Source of the DNA: Mikania micrantha
Lineage: Eukaryota > Streptophyta > Magnoliopsida > Asterales > Asteraceae
Length of the DNA stretch: 64,000 bases
Direction: 5' to 3'
Assembly (NCBI GenBank): GCA_009363875.1
Contig: CM018690.1
Location: 13,113,971 to 13,177,970, forward strand
Shown: piece after piece, positions 59,433 through 64,000 of the stretch
Layout of the letters: every line of letters begins with the position of its first letter
Numbering within the stretch: position 1 is the stretch's first letter
Translations under genes and position numbers: made by a program
Notes under the pieces: generated by a model
The model's input: only the letters and a program-made list of their open reading frames with translations
What the model was told of the DNA's origin: nothing
Databases searched by the model: none

Positions 59433-60174
59433 GGGGCTGTTTGGTTGGGTCTTAATAGGTCTGAATGGGTTTGAATCTGAATGGTTCAGATTCAGACCGT
59501 TTGTTTCTCGAGAAAACACACGTCTGAATGGAGAAAAATGTCTGAATGGGGAAAAATGTCTGAATGGGGGCCTGAACCATTCAGATCTGAGAACAAGTCA
59601 GAATGGGACACCACACCATCCAAATGGGGAAAAAAATAAGCCTCGTCGTTCTTCAACCACCGAAGGAAGCCCCGCCCTCGTCAACCACCATGAACCAAAT
59701 CCATCTCGTCGGAATCACCACCATCCCGTCGCCGCCTTTCTCAGCCGCTCGCAAGGACGACGACGACGACCTACTGTTGCGAGGGAGATGACGATGATCG
59801 AGGGATGCGGTGATGGACGAGGCTTAGGGTTTTCTGAAAAAAGAGGGATGCGGCGGTGGAGGTCGAGGATGCAGCGGTGGACGGACGGGGTAGCGACGGT
59901 GGACGGAAGGGGCTGCGGTGGTGGACGGAAGGGGCTGCGGTGGTGATGATCGGGGGCTGCGGGGTGATGTCGGGGACATCTTGATCGGGAATAGGGTTTT
60001 AACAAAAAAAAAGAATTTTCTTTTATTTTTTATTTTTATTCAGACGTGCAACCAAACAGTCTTAACCGGTTCAGCACTTAATCATTCAGACCCTCTTAAT
60101 CATTCAGACGTCTTAATCATTCAGACGTGTTAACCATTCAGCACTTAATCATTCAGACTCAACCAAACGGCCCC
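59433..60174. mobile_element. PIF/Harbinger-type element with GC-rich core (742 bp)
   Basis: Ends GGGGCTGTTTGGTTG and CAACCAAACGGCCCC are inverted repeats. TAA flanks both sides (59430-59432 and 60175-60177). Subterminal CTGAATGG/CCATTCAG motifs are scattered in both arms. The centre (59640-60000) is strikingly GC-rich, with CGACGACGA and GGATGCGGCGGTGG runs, and could be captured gene sequence or a simple-repeat expansion. Confidence 0.85.
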
Positions 60175-60177
60175 TAA

Positions 60178-62890
60178 CTCTTTACGTTTCTTTTTAATCT
60201 AAAGACACCCATTTATAAACTACTGGTTTGACGTCTATGAGTGTTCGGACTACATGTTCGAAAACGTTTCGCTTTTCAAGCGAATCTAACTCAACCTTCA
60301 AGGCGATTTGCAATTTAGGTCAATCATTGATATATATATGTATGTATGTATGCACACTCTTCTAGAGTTTTAGCTACGTAATCTTTTTCACTGATTACAT
60401 TCGTTGATATAGCATATGCAAATATTTCATTTACACATGTTTCATTTCGGTTTAAAATTGTATTATTTTGTACATAATATTGAGATCTCATATATGTTTA
60501 GTACCGAGTTTCTTTTGGAACTACATTATCCTCTTCTAGGGTTTTATTAATCTCTTCAACGATTATAATGATAACCTCTTATAAAGTTTTACCAATCTCT
60601 TTTAGGACTTTACCGATAACCTCTTCTAGAGTTGTGTTAATATCTTCTGGGATTTTTACTGATAACATCTTCTAGAGTTACGTGAATCTCTTCTAGGATT
60701 TTACCGACAACAAATTCTTGAATAATATTAATCTCTTCTGGGATTTTTTCGATTAACCTCTTCTAGAGTTTCGTTAATCTCTTCTGGGATTTTATCAATC
60801 AACTTCTTCTAGGGTCTTATTATTCACCACTTTAGGGATTTTACCAACTGTAATATTTTTTCTCTATTTATTTTCATAGGTTTTCCTCTTTGGAACCGAT
60901 TTTTTTTTGCATGTTTTCTTTGTATGGTAATCTTTTTATGATTACATTAATTTGAACAAATGAATTTGATACGATTAATTCATTTGTTATTCTTTGTAAA
61001 TATATTGTATTTGGGATTTTCATTGACCACTTCGAGGGTTGATATTTGATAATGATGATACATTCTACTGTTTTCATGTTTTATCAGTCTTTTATAATTC
61101 ATTCTCCCCCTAAAGACTGGTAATATACTGGGTTGGTAGTATTTGTGCATGAATCGCACAACCAAATATGTTTACATGTGATACAAGATTTGTTCTTTGC
61201 TAGTGATTGGTTAAAGTGAGAAGGATTCATGATCAACCATTAGATTTTGTTTGATTTGTTTGATGGTATGTAGAATGGTATGCCCTCTCATCAAGATTGG
61301 TTTAGCAATTAACCGTAATCGTTTAGTTAATGATTCGACTAAACCATATATTGTATGGATGTAGCATGAGCTATTGTATCTTCAACACTTATCTAGATAG
61401 ACATACAATTGCTATCAAAAGACAAATCCATCTCAACTACATATATCTCTTGTTGTACTTTACATCATAACTAACAATGGTCATTATGATTGTATGCTCA
61501 AAGAGCATTATTAAGTCATGTTAATTATAAAAAAAAATGTTACATTCAGGCATATTAAACATACATGCAACCATATGAAGATGCAAATCTCTTTTTTTAC
61601 CTTAAAATACTTAAATGATCTATGGATATTAATTTGGTCACACATATCTATTGAAATCTTTATAAAACAATAGGAATTGTTTATAATTGATTGTGGACGA
61701 ATAAGGGCTTAGATTAATATGCCAAAATAAAATGCTACACAACAAAACTTTAAAATGTTTATGAGGGTGTATATGTTGACACTGTAGATTCATATTATCC
61801 TTCCTGTTTTATGTATAATGTATTTGAGATTAAGTTTATTTCCACAAGAATTACTAGTATATAAGACATGATTTTGGATACATGTAGTTAATACATACAA
61901 GTTATTTACCTTCCATATTTTTGATAGTTTTATTGTATATTTCAAGTCCACATTTTTTTTACATTAATTTTATATTCGTAGCAAATGCATATTGCAATAT
62001 GCATTATTTAATTTTGTTTAACAAGATTTATGCTCTTTTGATGTATGCAAGACAATTCTCTCACATATTTGTAATAATTCTGTTGTAGCCTCCTTTAAAT
62101 ATATGTTTTTGTAACATCATTATGCACAAATGTTTTCTTGTTTTTTCTTGGTGGTGGTCATGTGTTTGTTTGGATTGAACCACTGATGTCAAAATTATTT
62201 TATCCTACCTATGACCTCTATCAGGCCCAATATTAGGTAGAGAAAAACCATCGTAAACAAAACAGGACATAGAGTCACAAGTCAAGAATGGATCTAAGAT
62301 GTGAGATTGATTCGAATTAACTGGTTCGTTTCACTCATTTTCCTTTACTTAACTAGTAGATTTTGATATCCAGAGCATATGAAAAGTATATGCGTATAGA
62401 TATATGTCGAGGTCGACATACTCAAGTTTGGAAAATCTTACATTATCCTTTAGGATAAAAAATTTATTGGCTTTAGCAGTATGTTTCTTTTTAAGTTACC
62501 AAGAGTTCTTTGTGATTCTTGTACCGAATCAAGTAACTAAATTGATAAAGGTTCATAATCATCATGAATTAAAAATTGCGTTTTTTTTATTGTAACATTA
62601 AATGTTTAAAATTTATCTTAAAATAAGTACTTCCACCTAGTTTATATCATTTTCACTTTTATCCTAACATCTTCATTTGTTTTTATGAAACAATCACTTC
62701 CTCCTTAATATGCTTAACATCATTTCCAGACTCAAATAATTAAAGCGATAATACTAAGCCTATGTTTCATCATCTACAAATTTACTTAAGACTTCAATAT
62801 AAATACACTATAGTATCTAGACAAAAAGATATACCATAAAATTAAATTGTACAATGCCAAAGTTATAACATATTAGAGTTATTAATTTGA
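60178..62890. other. Intergenic DNA, probably more copia debris
   Basis: No intact gene. Pieces such as CTCCCCCTAAAGACTGG (61103) resemble copia internal sequence in reverse, continuing the debris left of the miniature element. From 61550 on nothing is recognised. Confidence 0.5.
60530..60855. repeat. Tandem repeat, unit about 55-60 bp
   Basis: About five to six degenerate copies with the theme TTAATCTCTTCTGGGATTTT and AACCTCTTCTAGAGTT. Confidence 0.8.
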
Positions 62891-62897
62891 TAAAAAA

Positions 62898-63207
62898 GGG
62901 TTAAGTGCCATTTTAGTCCTTGTGATTTGACTACTTTGGCCATTTTAGTCCATGTGGTTTGAATTTTGCCATTTTGGTCACTATGGTTTCATTTTATTGT
63001 CATTTTCATCCCTATGGTTTCCATTTTATTGCCATTTTAGTCCAATTAAATTTAAAATTTTGAACTAAAATGGCAAAATTTATCAAACTAGAGGGATTAA
63101 AATGGCAATAAAATGAAACCATAGTGACTAAAATGGCAAAATTCAAACCATAGGGACAAAAATGGCAAAAGTTGTCAAATCACAAGGACTAAAATGGCAC
63201 TTAACTC
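62898..63207. mobile_element. Mutator-type foldback miniature element (310 bp)
   Basis: Two arms of about 140 bp are inverted copies. They start GGGTTAAGTGCCATTTTAGT and end ACTAAAATGGCACTTAACTC, with repeated CCATTTTAGTCC phrases. The ends resemble those of the MULE at 32368 (GAGTTAAATGCC). Flanks ATAAAAAAG-like and ATAAAAATA agree at about seven of nine bases. Confidence 0.75.
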
Positions 63208-63226
63208 ATAAAAATATTTATATTAC

Positions 63227-64000
63227 TGATGTTCCTAAAAGTGGTCTAAGAAAATAACTACAAACACTAACCTAGACTTAACTTAATTACAACGAGTTAA
63301 AACCGAAAATCCTAAACTAAACCACTACGACAGGCAAATGTACCTATCAATTGTAGAATAGCTAATGAAAGTCCGGATATCGAACCCACGAGACACTGAG
63401 TTAACGAAACAAGACTAGAAAATGATTTAAAATAAAGAGGGGGTTTTTTTTTAATAAAAATGAAAATTACTAAATTAATTAAACTAATTATCCTAATTAA
63501 ATTAGAAAAAGTCAATTTAACTAAAATTAAACCTAAAAACAAACTGACAGATTTTATTGAAATAAATGACACACAACTTTTAGAAAAACTTAAATAAATA
63601 GGAAAAACTCTACTTATGTTGGATTACTGTTTGTGATTATTGAAACTATTGACTTTGGTTGACATGATGGAACTAGGATCTTAAACAGCAAAACTTAGGT
63701 AACCTAATGGATTCTGGATCAATTACCAGATGTAACCAACTAAGAAAACATAATCTTGCAAGACACACACTAGTTAGTTGAATCACCTTCCGGATTTTTC
63801 CAACAACACTTTTGTACTCAAATGAACAAGTCACATTCCTGATTTTCTTGTTTCAATTCACCAAAGATGCAAGGAGTAATCTTAAAATGTCTAATTTGAC
63901 ACGAAATGACAATAACACCAAAACTTTCAAAGAAACATCCCTTCCGGGTAATTACTAAGAAAACCCTAATGTTAAAGATCACCCGACAAATCTATCACCT
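63227..64000 (-). mobile_element. LTR of a second Athila-type element, running off the window
   Basis: On the minus strand the sequence contains the Athila LTR phrases GATATCCGGACTT (about 63378), AGGTACATTTGCCTGTCG (about 63340) and ACCCCCTCTTT (about 63440), in the same order and spacing as 18120-18290. It ends GGAACATCA at 63227, like the CGACATCA end there. No primer site follows, so this should be the 3' LTR of a minus-strand element extending right. The 86-codon frame at 63572-63312 is incidental. Confidence 0.72.

Noticed and set aside
59715..60005. Pro/Arg/His-rich 96-codon frame on the minus strand
   Set aside because: Lies in the GC-rich core of a miniature element; composition alone explains the open frame.
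63312..63572. Hydrophobic 86-codon frame on the minus strand
   Set aside because: Inside an Athila-type LTR; open by chance in AT-rich DNA.

Overview
This is a repeat-rich stretch of plant nuclear DNA from a core eudicot with a large genome. The host genes have plant exon-intron structure, a DYW-type PPR gene, a FAR1-type gene and plant LTR-retrotransposon lineages (Tekay, Athila, Tork). The style of the LTRs and miniature elements suggests Asteraceae, but that is inference. All calls were made by reading; no database search was run.

Layout. From 1 to 21961 lies a FAR1-related gene on the minus strand whose second exon is split at its CDRGG motif by a Tekay chromovirus (155-21485, target duplication ACCAC at 150-154 and 21486-21490). 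The right LTR of the Tekay element is itself split by a composite insertion (9125-18405, duplication CGCGA). That composite consists of one complete foreign LTR, the stump of its primer site, an Athila-type element carrying only gag and protease, and the last 38 bp of the second foreign LTR. From 22386 to 23143 there are two short DNA transposons. An intact nine-exon gene for an At3g27390-type membrane protein occupies 26366-30450. A complete but decayed Mutator-like element (32368-38014, 9-bp duplication TACTTAAAA) carries a broken MURA-type transposase on the plus strand. On the minus strand, convergently, it carries a GRF zinc-finger gene into whose first exon a hAT element (36521-37642, 8-bp duplication TTGGGTCC) has jumped.

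An intronless PPR gene, the likely EMB175 orthologue, occupies 38213-40810 and begins 199 bp after the end of the Mutator-like element. Then come a 1.5-kb foldback element with an internal tandem array (41555-43090), a Tork-type Ty1/copia element lacking most of its reverse transcriptase (43790-47623), a miniature element (48021-48533), and the 5' end of a truncated Ty3/gypsy element (48555-about 52209) whose LTR hosts a PIF/Harbinger-type element. An intact seven-exon B3-domain gene lies at 54155-57169. The rest is decayed copia debris, a PIF/Harbinger-type element (59433-60174), a Mutator-type miniature element (62898-63207) and the end of another Athila-type LTR running off the right edge.

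The three intact host genes (membrane protein, PPR, B3) do not form an operon or an obvious pathway; they are islands in a TE landscape. The most interesting structures are the Mutator-like element with its convergent GRF gene, the chimeric nested retroelement with two primer sites in tandem, and the FAR1-type exon that still reads correctly across a 21-kb insertion.
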